From Lanius collurio (taxonomy: Eukaryota; Chordata; Aves; Passeriformes; Laniidae), in contig JACBWW010000004.1 of assembly GCA_020086605.1 (NCBI GenBank), positions 44,714,024 through 44,778,023 on the forward strand: 64,000 bases of DNA, given 5' to 3'. A program made the translations under genes and the position numbers. The notes below the pieces were generated by a model that was given only the letters and a program-made list of their open reading frames with translations, searched no databases and was not told the DNA's origin. Of this stretch, positions 26,701 to 39,280 are shown in pieces (within the stretch, counting starts at the first letter, position 1; each line of letters opens with the position of its first letter).

Positions 26701-29700
26701 TTTGGTTTTCAAGCTGAAATCCGGTTTTCTCAACTCCATTTTAACTGGAACCTGTGACTTTTGAATTACATTATCTTTTGATCCTTATACTATTCCTTCT
26801 TTCTAAAAGTGTTCGAATTTAGATTTTCTTTTTCTTTTAAACAGTGATTAGTAATTCCTTATTTCCTAACACATTCTTAGCTGGGAGCAGTATGAAATCC
26901 CTACCTCGTACTCTTGTTTTTCCAAGCTGAGCAGCTTTGGTCACTTGGTGCATGGGATGTGTGTTCTGTACCTTTCACTAGCTCTGCTTGAGAGCCAGCT
27001 TTTCTGTATTCACTTTCAGGTTTGTGGTTTTTTTCTGATGGAATGATTGATCATAGGTGACTGCAAGATTCAGCTTATGAGCTCATTGTTTATTACAGTA
27101 ATTTAATTGTACATTCCCTTCTCTATTCCTTTACTAATATTCTTGACATAACTTCGATGGCTGCTATTCATTGTGCTGATATTTAAAAATAACCTTTACT
27201 TGCCAGTGTTGTTTTGAGTGATAAAAGCTGCACAGATGTTTTTTATTTCTTTGTCCTTTGAATTACTTTTCTGTTGTTGGCACTGAAATCAGTTTGGCAT
27301 CTTATCACGTGGTTGCTTGTATCTGAAGATTTTTTTTCTGTTTCTGCCAGCATTTCAGTATTTTGTCTAGAACAATTTTTATTCTCTATTGGTTTGTTCA
27401 CCTCACGGTTTTTAGGATTACATTGAAATTATCTGGGCATCTTGCTCTACAGGAAGCCCTTCCATTTCACAGCCACCTCTTGAGTTCTGTGCTTTGCTTT
27501 CATGTTTTTAATGAACCCTTTAAGCCATGAAAGGACCTTTCTTAAAAAAAAACAGTGGAAAAATGAGAATTACTGATAAGTCTGCTGGACAGGTGCTAGG
27601 CTTTTAGTTAACTACATTGTTACACATACATTTCTCTGAAAAGAATCTATGGTAGAATTACTTATAATAGCTGTATATAATGTTTAGATTTCTTCTCTCT
27701 TATCTTCAGTTATCTTTTTTCTCTCATATCTCTCACATCTTTAGTTCTTTAGATAATTGTGGACAGAAAGGAAGAATCAGGCACATGCAGCCATGTAACT
27801 AATGCTAACCACTAGTAGCTGTATTTTAGGAGCTATATGATATTTGTCATAGCAGTGTGTTTGCAAATGAGAAGATAGTACTTTAAAAAGGTAAGACTTG
27901 AATGTAAATGTAGACATATGGGGAAAAAAATACAGTGGGCTTAATCCAATGAGTGCTGTCTCTTTCTTGCCTGTTTTTGTGCTCCTGGTAAAACCTGTAT
28001 ATCACCTCTGGGGAGAGAGCCATCTTATTTTATCTATTGCATTTGGTTACTATAGCAGCAAAAATATCAGGTGGAGAGGAAAGAGGAGACCCAAACAACC
28101 CCAAAATAAATATCTACCTTGTTTACATGTATAGAAATACTAGGACAGTTTGGTTTTTTTTTTTTTTTTTTTAAATCTAGCTGGTTAGGAAATTTATTAG
28201 TATTAAAACTACATTGACACAATGTTATTGCATCATATCTGAGTCCAGCAAATAAACTTTTTAAATTGCTGGTATGGCTGTGGTTCTTCCAAGTCGACTG
28301 ATCTTTATGCTCTCTCGTGAGTATTACATTTTCAATATGAGCTACTGGTGTAGTCATTATTTTTTTATTGTTCTTGTTCAGTGTCGGGGCTTTTTTAATA
28401 ACCCAGATGTTGGCTATGTAGTTTTTTCAGCTAGTAAATGTGGTTTCTGAAGATATACTAGCACTATTTAAGTAGAGCAGGGAGTTGCTTGACAGGAGAT
28501 ACTATATAGTGTGTTATTTTCAAGTACTTAAAAAAATTTACACAGTACTGGAGCCCCAAATGGACACACTGCAATTCTGTGTGTGTATGCACTCCCTTGG
28601 GGAGGGAGTAAGGAAACCAGCCTGAATATAGAAAAACACTATACTACAAAGGCAGAATGGGGTGTTTTGTATAACAGATATTATCAAACATCTTTAGTAA
28701 CTGTGGCTTTGAACTTATGTTTCTGAATGCACAAAGTCCATGCTGTAGTCTCCTATTTTTAAAGGTGAGTCTGTAAATACTATTAGGACAATGTTAATTC
28801 CATTAACATGCAAGGATGTTTCAGGTAATTCTGCATGTTCTGCCTATTTTTAATGGCTTTTAAAAACACTGAAAATTGATTAGCTGTTAAGAGACTTGAA
28901 TACCTGAGTTTTATGTTCTGATTTCATTCAAAAAATGTATTGTATCCTTGAAATACTATATACAAATACTGGAATAAATTTGCCATATTGTTTGGTGTTT
29001 TCTGCTAAATATCAGGTACAGCAAGTTTGCATCACCAGTGCTTGCTGCCAAAGACTTTTCTTAGGAGAATAATAATGTATTTTTCTTTCAATGGACTTAC
29101 TCTCTCTTTTGCTTGCTATTTGAATTCTTCCATGACAACAACCTCACATTTTTAAAAAAGCATTTTTCTGCTTGTGAATTTGAAGTTCATTGTTAATTTG
29201 ATAGTACCAGGAAGGGAAAGCCTGGTTTATTGGCAGTGATCACTTTCAGTACCAAGTGGAAGAGAAATCACTGTATGATCACATAATAAATGCTTAGAAA
29301 TTACGTGTTTATTGTTCTGTATTGTAGTGTGATTTTTCTGATGATGATGGTCATGTTAAACATATAGCTTATTTTCTTCTGTAATTCTTCTGGGTTTTTT
29401 TTAAGTGCTTTATGTTTAACCTGCTGCGAAATAGTATCTTGAGGAACAGTGAAAATCTGTTAAATCAGAGCAGAAATTTTAAATTAAAACCATTCCTCTG
29501 TGATTATTCTTCCTTCTTACTAATTTTAAATTGGAAAAATTAATTCCAATTTGTCAAAACTTAAATTGTATTTTTACTTTTGCTCAACAGAAATATCTTA
29601 GCCAGGCAGTGTCATATATGGGAAGTTTCTTAATCTGCATTTTGCATAGACTGGATTAAAAAGGATTAAATGCTGAAGTAGGGTACCTGGTCCATAAGAG

Positions 29701-31139
29701 GTGAGACAAATTGACTCAAACTGATGTGATTAAGCTCTCTTGCTTTAAAGGATGGCCAGGAATTTTGGGGACTTGTTGGTTGTTCTTATATCTTGGACCT
29801 GAGGTTATGTATAAAATCTAGAAGGAAGGGGTTTACACCAGATATGCAAGGTATAAACAAAATGGGACCTAAGTTGTGTTACTTACTTGAATGCTTCATT
29901 GAAACTCTGATCACAAGTGGGAAAATGTGCTTTCACTGACACCAAACCACCTCTACAAGCTTTTGGACAGGTAATTGTTTGGGTTGTAAGTGAGGAAGAG
30001 CAGTGATGCCAAATACTTTGTGCTCTGTTAAACCTTGTGTTGAGCTGCTACAGTCACAGACTCTTCTCTGCTCTCGTGGTAACTGCTCAGAATTGTTTTG
30101 TTCTCTGTTGTGTTCAGATCTGGATTTCAGTGGTAGCAGCAACCATGTTTGGTATAGCTTTTATGCCATGTTTTTTGGTTTTTCTAATAAATGGCTTTGG
30201 TGACTTACTGATGGGAAAAGGAAAAACATGGGTTGTTAATTATTTGTTTTGTTTTCTTTTCTGATGTGACTGTATTGCTACTTGTTGTTTGCTAAATTAT
30301 GTTGTTAATGATTTTTGAAAATGCCACCTGTGGTTTTAATTTCATTCAATGTTGGTGTCAAGCTCAGCTGCTGAAGCTTCTCTTCACAGAGATTTTATTT
30401 TGCCCTTACATTTATAGTCTTAATTCTTCATCTGGGTGGCTGTACTGAATTCTGACTTGTTGAACAGGTTCTTCTGGTAGGATTGACCTCACTTATGCTT
30501 TAAATGGGTATCTGAGCTTTTCTGGTATCTGAGGATTTCTGGAATCTTAGGATGACTCAGAAATTACACATTTCTAATAATTATCTGCCTTGAATTGCAC
30601 CATTTTGCTTAAAAGGTATTTTAATAATTCATATTGTGCTGTGAATCATATTTTGGGCAGATTCAAAGATACAGCATTAAGTTAGTGAAAGATCTAACAG
30701 CAGTCTAGACTCAGTTTGATTTTAAATAAGAAGCCTCTTATTGCCAAGTGCTGATTCCTGTCCTTTTCTCCCCCGTACGGGCTCTTTCACAAGTTTGTGG
30801 CCAAGCCTCTAAATTGGGCACAATTTGGTTTCGCTGGATAAGCCTTACCTTCTCTCTTACCTCACTCATTGTTGTACCTTGATTCTCTGTTGGCTTTGCA
30901 GACAATTTGGCAGGTTTCTCCCTCCTGGTGCATAGACAAATACCAATCATCAGATGTCACTGCTCGAGAGAGACCCGAAATCAAAATAGCAGGAGTGGTG
31001 CAAAGGAACTTGCAGATGCATGGGAAAAATTTGATTAATTTCCCATTTGTTTACACACTGTGAATTTTACATATAAAAAGGCCAAGCTGAGTGTTTGAAA
31101 CAATGTGCTTTAGATTATCTGCTTTTGTTTGTTTTCTAG
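23726..31139 (+). other. PLEKHA7: Intron between e1 and e2
   Basis: This is a 7.4-kb GT-AG intron. At about 24.28-24.58 kb it holds a G+C-richer patch with overlapping open frames on both strands. I do not recognise their translations, and they have no start, splice or codon signature of a gene. It also contains a T19 run (28154-28172). No other repeats were recognised. Confidence 0.85.
28154..28172. repeat. T19 homopolymer run
   Basis: An uninterrupted T run within the e1-e2 intron. Confidence 0.95.
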
Positions 31140-31251
31140 ACAGAATTCATCTATGTCCAAGCAACAAATAAACCAAAGGCCTTCAAGCATGGTCAGTGAA
31201 ATGTCCACTGCAGTAACTACATCTGCTGTTGATACAAAACCTGGATCTAAG
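31140..31251 (+). CDS. PLEKHA7: PLEKHA7 exon e2: linker between WW2 and PH domain
   Basis: This 112-base exon encodes QNSSMSKQQINQRPSSMVSE and then a Ser/Thr/Ala-rich stretch ending DTKPGSK. The NQRPSSMVSE core is a conserved PLEKHA7 linker word; PLEKHA5 and PLEKHA6 have related words at this position. The acceptor is GTTTTCTAG and the donor is AAG|gtaaaa. It enters with one base completing Glu from e1 and leaves in phase 0. No globular domain is visible. The Ser/Thr density suggests a disordered, phosphorylatable linker (inference). Confidence 0.93.
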
Positions 31252-32006
31252 GTAAAAAAACCAAAGCTATTTTTTCAGCTTGTTGATCAGAACTTCACGT
31301 TTTTTTTAGATCTGGTACTCTTTTAATGCTGATTTCAGTAGAGCTGTGGATTTAGCCTAGAAGTCTAGTAAGGCCTCAGAAAGAAGGTAATATCTTCTAC
31401 TCAGACACAAGTCTTTTAACAGCACTGTCTACAGCTGTAACAGCAGTGTTACAGCTCTTTCAGCAGCACTGTATACTCACAGGATATCATTGAATGGTAA
31501 CTTGTAACATAGAGATTATTGTGACATGGAAAGTTTGAGAGTCTTACAAATGGAAGTAAATATATGTAATGTTAGTATTTCAGCAAGTGTTTTGGTGGTC
31601 CAGTGTATATGGCAAGAAGTGCTGCAGTCTACCAGGAATTACAATTTGCAGTTCTTACCTTTTCATGAAATCTTGCTGCTGTTCCTCCTCTTAGTAACAA
31701 TTAAATCCTTTTCTGCCATCACTGCAGTGCACAAACAGTGCAGGCACCAAGCTCACACGTGTAGTGTTTAATGGAAAAGTCCATTCCTTGTAATTGACAA
31801 CAGGCCTGTGTCCATTATTGAACAGAATAGAATAAAGTGCTGTACTTGAAGTGTCACCACCTATCCTAATGCTTCTTTGACCTTCCAGTAAACTACAGAA
31901 CAGTGAGAATGCTAGAGGGTGGATAAAAAGGAAGATGGCAATATTGAAAGAATTATTAGAGATAAAATAAATTTCTTAACTTTGACTGCAGTTCTTAAAC
32001 TTCTTG

Positions 32007-32008
<2 letters not shown>

Positions 32009-32037
<29 letters not shown>
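32009..32037. repeat. T29 homopolymer run
   Basis: An uninterrupted run of 29 T residues, the longest in the window. No retroposed gene body was recognised on either side. Confidence 0.95.
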
Positions 32038-32041
<4 letters not shown>

Positions 32042-35000
32042 GCAAAAGTGGGCAGCCTTTTATGTAACTGAGTTCAAGAAAGGTCTTTGCCAAATTGATT
32101 ACAAAGATATTTTGTTTAGTTGGGGTACTTAAAGTCTTTTGCTAATGTTTTGATGTACCTGGTTGAATATTGGGGAAGACACAAGCAATTTAATGAGAAG
32201 CTAAAACCCAGTTTTTTAAAAATTGTATTTTTAAATCCCAAGTGTATAGGTTATTGGACCAACACAAAGATTGTCATGTGTCAAATCTCAAGAATACATT
32301 TATCTTTAAAGTTCTAGATGAAGTTATCACTGAAAACAGTAAGTTTGGTAGGTGACCTGAATTAGTTGAAACACTTCTTTGTGATATTTGAAGAGTTGAA
32401 CTTACCAAAATATGTCAGCATTTGTTTTTACTCTATTTCTCCTGCTTACTCTGATTTTTTAAAGTCTGCATTAGGGGCTGCACATGCTGCAGGCTAATTC
32501 ACTGGGCATGACACAACCCCACAGCTGAAGTGGGGAGGGTAATGCTTTTTACATCACAGCTTAGAGGAATACCCAGAATCACCTCCCAAAACTTTGGTTG
32601 GTCTGGTTTTGGTCTCTCTTTTATTCTGTTTGCAGTCCAGTATAAGGATGGTAGCTCATGCTTCTGGCAGGCTGCCAGGTGTGGCATTTTTTTAACACAT
32701 GGCAGCTTTAGGTTTAGAATAGAGCTCTCACAGAGGGTTTGCCATACTTTGCTTCTCCACTAAGTTTGTTTTTGTAAGATGTTGGTCCTTAATAAATACT
32801 GAAGTTTTAATTAAAATGAGCCAACACCTTTCTTACATATGCTTTGTTTGATCATTGCATGTGTTAACAGGCTTGAAATCACTTTTCTAGTTCTGTAGAG
32901 TTCAATTCTTTCACAGCCTAACACAAAAATTAATTCAAGTGAACAAGTGAGAACAAAGGCTGTAAAATAAACAGCCTGTGTCCTCCACTTTGAGATTGAC
33001 TTTTGGCAGGTTGAGAGTAGATTTTAAGGTAATTTCATCTATTTCTAAGTGTTTTCTTCCATGAATTCCATAATCATTCTTTCAAAGAGCGAGTTCCCAG
33101 ATGCAGATGTGAAGCACAATCATGAAGCCAGAGATGTTCATGCTAAAGGTCTCTACTTAGCCGTGGCCAATTATTATTTTTTAATGAAATGCTTCCATGA
33201 GTTTGTCCTGCAGATGCCATCACAGAATGATGTATGCAGTGTTGGAATCCTGGCCAAATTCAAACTGTTTTTTTATATAGAGCTGTGCACACTGAAGTAG
33301 GGCCCAGTATTTTGATGCAGGAACTGTCTGAGTAGGTCATCTCAAGACTTTAGACTAATGCAGTCTATCCTGCTCTTTGACAATGAGGGATATGGGGTTG
33401 AGGGAATAAAAAGCAAAAAGGCTTTTTGATAAAGTGCACTTATTCTCTGTTCGTAGCCAATTCAATTACATGATTGATCATATTGAAAGCCATTTATATT
33501 GATTAATAATTAAGGATACAGAGGAATAAGGATCTGTTTCAGTTTGACAGTAAGGTACATTTGGAATTTAGTCTGTTAAAATATCTGATGGTGTGAATGG
33601 AAGTTTGTAAATGTTACTGTGCCACAGAGGACTTTGGCCAAGTCAAAACCAAAAGGGTGGTAGGGAATGTATTTACTATGTGAATTTTGAGAGCATGTTT
33701 TGGATGGGTTCTGCATAACAGAAGTAATTGAATTGTTGATAACACTGGGTAGTTGCTGGTGTTTCAAGATACACTAGTGAGGAGTACAAGTAAAGAATGG
33801 GTCTGGCAGTTGAAACAAGCAGTGGTGACAGGTACGGGATGTCTGGAGCTGGAGTGGAACACAGAGTCTAATTCATGGCCACTGGATGTGAATGCTCAGA
33901 ATTAAGAGCAGGGTTTTTGGAGAGCTCCAGTTTTTTCTATCTGAAAAATAAGGATTTTGTATCATTTTCTTAGAGATACTGAGAGGATTCCTAAGTTCAT
34001 TTCTAGGTGAAACACTGAGATTTTTTGAGCTAAAAGAGTTTATAACTTGAACAGGTGGCTTTTTGTGGGTTGAGGGTTTTTTTTTATTATCTAGGTTGAA
34101 AGTTCCATGTTTCATTATGCATATATATTTGCATATTTTCACCAAAATACAGTCTTCCTGTTTACTATTTAAAAAACCTGTTCCAAATAAAAGTCTGTAA
34201 ATACTTCGTTGTGTTTAAAAGAAAGGAAAAAAAAATTACGTAATTAACTTAGTAACTTTCCTCCTTAGCTACAAGCTACTGTAAGAAAGAAGATGAGGCA
34301 GTGATGGAAAGGGATTTGAAATTTTGGCTCTTGACATTTTTGGGTTTTGTTGCAAAAACTTAGGAGTCATTCATGAGCAAGTCAACATAACAAATGTACT
34401 GAAGTCAAAACTGACTTTTGTGTCTTAAGTGATACAGCTGTACTGATCTGCATTTTTCAACCCCTGACAATGATATCAGAATAATTTAAGTTAGAAAAAG
34501 ACTACTGCAGTATGGAGAAATAGTTTTAAACTATTCCTTTTCTTTTAAACCAACTTTTTAGGCTAACCAGTGGAAGCAAGGTGTGACATGTAGTATTTGT
34601 CATTCTTTGTTTTTATTCCAGAGCAGAATGAGATGATCAATACTGAAGATTGTATGAGAATTTTAATAATAATGTACATAAAGCGCCATAAAACGATAAT
34701 TTTGTTTCCATTATGAGTATTGGATTGATACAGAATACACAGCCTTGGCAGGAAAGCTTTTCCTGCTCCTGTGCTATAGAAATTGTTTGGTCTTGGTTGA
34801 CCAAGTCCAAAGATGATTTTTTTACATTATGGTCTGCATTTTTTAAAAATTCAGATCAGAGAAAGTGCTTGATTGAAAAAATATCAAATTTAGATGCTGC
34901 TTTAAGGCTAGATCAGCTATACTCAGTTGATCCAAAGGTCTACATGAGAGAAAGATTAGGAAACTAAATTCTATACATTTTCTAAATTGATTTCTATTCA

Positions 35001-35109
35001 GCTGTAATGTATTGATGCCTTAGGTTTTAACTTCTAGATTTTTCAAATTCTGTACTGCCCAGTGTGTAACTCTGAAGTTTCTTGTAGCCGGTTAATTTCT
35101 GCTCTCTCA

Positions 35110-35447
35110 TGCTAGGTGGACATAAAGCCAGTCCGGGTTTGCTCTTCAAGAACACCCAGACTGTCCTAGGTCGAGAAAGTATAAACCAAAGAGCCTCTAA
35201 AGGGGAGCAAACGGAGGGGAATCACATCATTAACTGAAGCTTTAATTGGAGAATTAACCCTGATATGCAAATGAACCAAACCTATAAGAGTGTGAAGAAC
35301 TCGTGACCTGTTGTCCACCTTGGGGTCCATCTTGGCAGCAGCCTCTGGCTCCCCAGGGGTGCCTTTGAAGGCCTTTCAAATAAATACCTACCTTTATTCC
35401 CTTACTCCTGTCTATTCTTTGTTTCTACGAGGCCTCTCAAGGCATCA
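35110..35447 (+). mobile_element. Probable solo LTR (bird endogenous retrovirus)
   Basis: The segment is unlike its surroundings and has LTR-like order: a TATA-like CCTATAAGAG near 35.28 kb, an AATAAA polyadenylation signal at 35379-35384, a pyrimidine-rich stretch, and an end GGCATCA at 35447. Possible left ends begin TG at 35110 or 35162. I could not match target-site duplications, so the boundaries are tentative. No internal retroviral coding sequence or second LTR is present in the window. Confidence 0.5.
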
Positions 35448-37264
35448 GTTCAAATAAAGTAAAAACAAAGTAAAAGTAAATTTTTGGCTTTCAGAGCTTT
35501 AAAACATTTGGACTTCATTATTTTTCATCACCCTCTTTAATGTAGCTGTTGCATCTTAATGTTTGGCAACAATTTTTCAAAACTCAACTGAATTGTTTAC
35601 TTCTAATTTTTCTTTTAAAAAGCCCATATATGTGTTTGCCCAAAGCCAGTGCTCTGCAGCCTCTTAGCTGAATGCCTTAGCATGGGTCTGGCAGAGACAT
35701 GGGCTGGGAGATCTCACTGATAGCATCCTCACCTGATTTTTGCTGTGAACTGGTTTTTGCCAGCTGGGTGGCAGGGGAATCTCCTCAGAAACCTGTTTTA
35801 CAGCCTGCTCTGCTGGGTTTATCCAGTCCTGGACAGCTCCCTGCTCAGGTGACCACCTGTGCTGCCCTGGGACGCTGGTGGGTCTTGAGTGGGCTCTCGC
35901 GGAGCTGTCTGGGGCGGTGGCACTGCTGGGGACAAAGCCCATCCTTGGCATTCTTCCTGTCACCTGAGTGCCAGGGTGTTTCACTGCAGTGACTGTGGAC
36001 ATGCAGCTCACCTGACTCCTCAGCAGAGCCGAACACAACATGCTGCTCCCTGGGGAACAAACCTCAGGGAAACTCCCTAGGAAAACCTGCCCTTTGACAG
36101 CTCCTCACAGGTGTTAAATCCACCTCACTGTTTTATTTGCTATTGCACCAAACAAGAGGTGCATTTGTTTGGTACTGATTAGAGCTATAATATTAACTCT
36201 TCTTTAAGACAGGAAATGTAATGTGAATTGGTAAAGTTTGGCCTCAAAATCAGCAGAATCCATTTAAAGTTATCATATATTGCTAGGATTATTTACTCAT
36301 ATATGCTGTCTTTTAGTCTAGATGTTGTCTGACTGGCAGGAGCAGTATGCCAAGATATTTTTCTGATGTTATCCCATGTGTGTGATAAATATACTTGTTT
36401 CCAGAGCTGCTGTTTGTCTGCAGCTCACAGAGAATCTGTACCCTGACAAGCTCAGAGATCAAAAAGGGAGACACTGTAGGAAAGAATCTAGATAGCTCTT
36501 TTCTTGGAGAAGTTGGGAGCAGCTGTAAGGGTTGTTTGTCCTAAAGCAATTGGAGGAGCAAACTGGGCTGAGGCTGGAAAAGAACAGGCAAATTACTCAT
36601 CCAGTGATTCTTGCTTTTTCACAGGTGAGTGGGCCTTGTTTTTGAAATAGTTTTGCTCATGTGAGTCAAAACTGAGGTTTCAGTAAGACACAAATCATTA
36701 CCTAGTCCTCGTGGTTTCCCCTGACTGCCATCTAGGTCTCTTCCCTGGCAGCGTCACTGTCTTCTCCTTTTGTTTGCAAGGCCAAAGTCCGAACATTTTA
36801 TTAAGCTATCAATGTTGTCTGAATTTAAACAGGAAAGAAAAATTAAAATCCACCAAAAAATCCCCAACAAAAAGACCCCCAAAGCACAAACAAAGAGCAA
36901 GAGTAGGATTCATCTGCTCAAAGTCCTGTGTGTGTAAGAGACTCATGCAGTATTGTGCAGAGAGACTTGCATGCAGCTTTCAAAAATACTTCTTAGGCAC
37001 ACTAAAATTTCCACAGTTCTGCCTTTCTGACTTGACACACCACTGGTGCTGCTGTTCAGCATGAGCTGGCAAACCATCCTGATGAAAGTGGAAAATTGAC
37101 TTTGCTCTGTTGTAAATATCATTGCCTGTTTACTTGCCCTTGAAAATGCCATGAATACTTTGTTGCTGTGTAATGAAGTATAAGTTATCGCAGTGAAAGT
37201 ATTTGTTACATGAAATGGATCTCAGTAAATATAAAAGCCACTGCTACATTATACTTCTTTACAG

Positions 37265-37369
37265 GTTGTGAAGACTGGAAACAAAGTTCATAGCTTTGGA
37301 AAGAGGGAACAAGCAATCAGGAGGAATCCCAATGTTCCTGTGATCGTAAGAGGCTGGCTGCACAAACAG
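37265..37369 (+). CDS. PLEKHA7: PLEKHA7 exon e3: pre-PH basic motif and first PH strand
   Basis: This is a 105-base, phase 0-0 exon of 35 codons. It contains KVHSFGKREQAIRRNPNVP followed by VIVRGWLHKQ. The FGKR…RRNPN block is the basic signature that precedes the PH domain in the PLEKHA5/6/7 group. GWLHKQ is PH strand 1 and the start of the variable loop that contacts phosphoinositide headgroups. The acceptor is TTTACAG and the donor is CAG|gtatgc. In the family the PH domain supports membrane association at the junction. Confidence 0.96.
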
Positions 37370-39207
37370 GTATGCCTGGGATCACCTGTTTCTGTTCATA
37401 CACCTCAGTGCAATCATCAAGGAAGAGCAAGTACCTTCCAAGGAACTGAGAAAGCAGAAGCTCGAGTGTTGGTGGCACACAGGGCAGTGTTGGGTACTTC
37501 CAAAGGCTTCCATAATGAGAAATTCATGCTTGGCAAGTGTGAAAACCAAGGTTTATGAATGGGTTTGGTTCAGAAAAGGAAACTGAAAGATAGACATCAT
37601 CATCACAGCTCAGTGTTGAGGCTATAACTTTGTTATCTAAATCTGGTTATTTCCCTGTTTTATCCTGCTGGCTTGTTGCCATGCTGATCTTGGACTGCCT
37701 CAGAACACACTCAGCCTGAGGCTAGCTGTGAAGGCCTTGTTCTGTCTACTTGCTTATGCCCTTCTGCCCCGATCAAAGGCTTAATTCCAGTCCATGTGCC
37801 TTTTGTTTTCTAGAAGTAGGAGGGAGAAAATTACAAGAAGTGGGGACCCATTCACCACACATTGCTGTCACCAAGACCAGTAGCCAGAAAAGACTGGATT
37901 ATAGAAATTTATCCAGTGAACAGAATTCTGCATCTGCTATATCTTGAACTCTTAAGCTGACAGAAACACATCCTTGAGTGTAATAAGTAAATAGAGCTGT
38001 TTGTTGTATGAGAACACTTCCCCTGCTTCTAATTTGGCAGCCAGTGTCTCCCAGATTATCACCCCAGAGATCCAGCAACTAGGTTTAGGGATGGGTAGGA
38101 GAAGGCTGAAATCTGAGGCTCACAGTTATGATTTTACATGTACAGGGAAGTGAAATAGCTGCCAGCTGTCTGCTTCCTCCCTTCTGGGTGGACAGATGTA
38201 ATTCTGCTCTGTTGACAGCCACCACCCAAGTCCATTAGTTCTCAGGACAGAATCAGAACTCACACACAGTATGTGTTGCCAGCCTTGTAGCATGAAAATG
38301 GGAAGGGAAGAAAGACCTTCCATACTGAATTTGGTTGCAGGAAGGAGGAGGGCAATAGCTAGAGCAATGTTGTATATCCTGTTTCCTTCTATCCCCTAAC
38401 CTCTGCTTGTACGCCCTTAAAGCCTGAAGGTGCTTTTTATGCTGCTGGTCTCATCAAAGCCTGCCTGAGCTGAAGAAGCTGTACTTGCTTGGGTTATAGT
38501 GTGGCAATTTAAAAGGCTTCAGAAATTAATTTCAATGCAAGTATTACTCATTTTGACAAGGTTATATATATCTATATCTCTATATATCTCCACAGGCATA
38601 TTATATTATACTTCATTAAAATTTGCACATTATACCTCCTGTTTTATTTCCTAAGGAATATTTGATTAAATTATGTTTTAGGCATGGGTAGCATATGGTG
38701 ATTGAATTATAGGATATCATTGCCTGTAATGTGAGGTCATACTGTGCAGCTGTGTAGTGATTTTCATTTTGGTCTGCAGGCAATCTTTGTTGGAGTTTGA
38801 ACCATCCAGAAACACACTTGGTTGCCTTAGATAGGAAATATATTCCAAGGAATATATAAAAAAATATATATATCTATATATATATAAATATATCTATATA
38901 TTCCTTGCAGATAAATCTGTATAGAAAAAATAAACATTGCTTGACTATAAGGTTGATCTGAATGCTCTTTGGGATGCGAGTTTAATTACTTAATGAAAAT
39001 TAGCAGGTTGAATATTCTGCCCTCATTATTTTATAGCTGGATGTTTTGCCTCTTATCTTTCTTAGTACATAATATTTTGCTGAGATATAAACCATTTGTT
39101 TTGCAATTAGCAATCATATTTAGGTTAACTTCTGGTAAACTACTCACTGGATCAGCATTGTATCTGTTAACTTTCCTTAAATGAAAATCACATCTCTTGT
39201 GTTTCAG
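37370..39207 (+). other. PLEKHA7: Intron between e3 and e4
   Basis: This is a 1.8-kb GT-AG intron. It has AT microsatellite stretches at about 38.56-38.60 kb and 38.85-38.91 kb; the second is part of an inverted repeat. Nothing gene-like was found. Confidence 0.85.
38846..38907. repeat. AT-rich inverted repeat with microsatellite core
   Basis: The left arm CAAGGAATATATA (38846-38858) is the exact reverse complement of the right arm TATATATTCCTTG (38895-38907). The 36-base centre is almost entirely A and T and can also pair with itself. It sits 300 bases upstream of PH exon e4. Confidence 0.85.
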
Positions 39208-39280
39208 GATAGCTCTGGAATGCGATTATGGAAGAGACGATGGTTTGTGCTTGCTGATTATTGCTTGTTTTACTACAAAG
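39208..39280 (+). CDS. PLEKHA7: PLEKHA7 exon e4: PH domain strands 2-3
   Basis: This 73-base exon encodes DSSGMRLWKRRWFVLADYCL and then FYYK. The KRRWFVL…CLFYYK pattern is the classic PH core: basic residues on strand 2 face the lipid, followed by aromatic strand 3. The acceptor is GTTTCAG and the donor is AAAG|gtgagt. It enters in phase 0 and leaves one base that e5 completes as Asp. The sequence is nearly invariant relative to mammalian PLEKHA7 as I recall it. An AT-rich inverted repeat lies about 300 bases upstream in the intron. Confidence 0.97.

Larger units (their letters stand above)
31252..37264 (+). other. PLEKHA7: Intron between e2 and e3
   Basis: This is a 6.0-kb GT-AG intron. It contains a 29-base T run (32009-32037), a probable solo LTR (about 35.11-35.45 kb) and a G+C-rich block (about 35.65-36.10 kb). 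That block gives opposing open frames on both strands, but I recognise no protein in it. Confidence 0.85.

Noticed and set aside
35664..36041. 125-codon minus-strand and 97-codon plus-strand open frames
   Set aside because: They are opposing frames in the same G+C-rich intronic block and neither looks like a known protein. The block is kept only as a finding.
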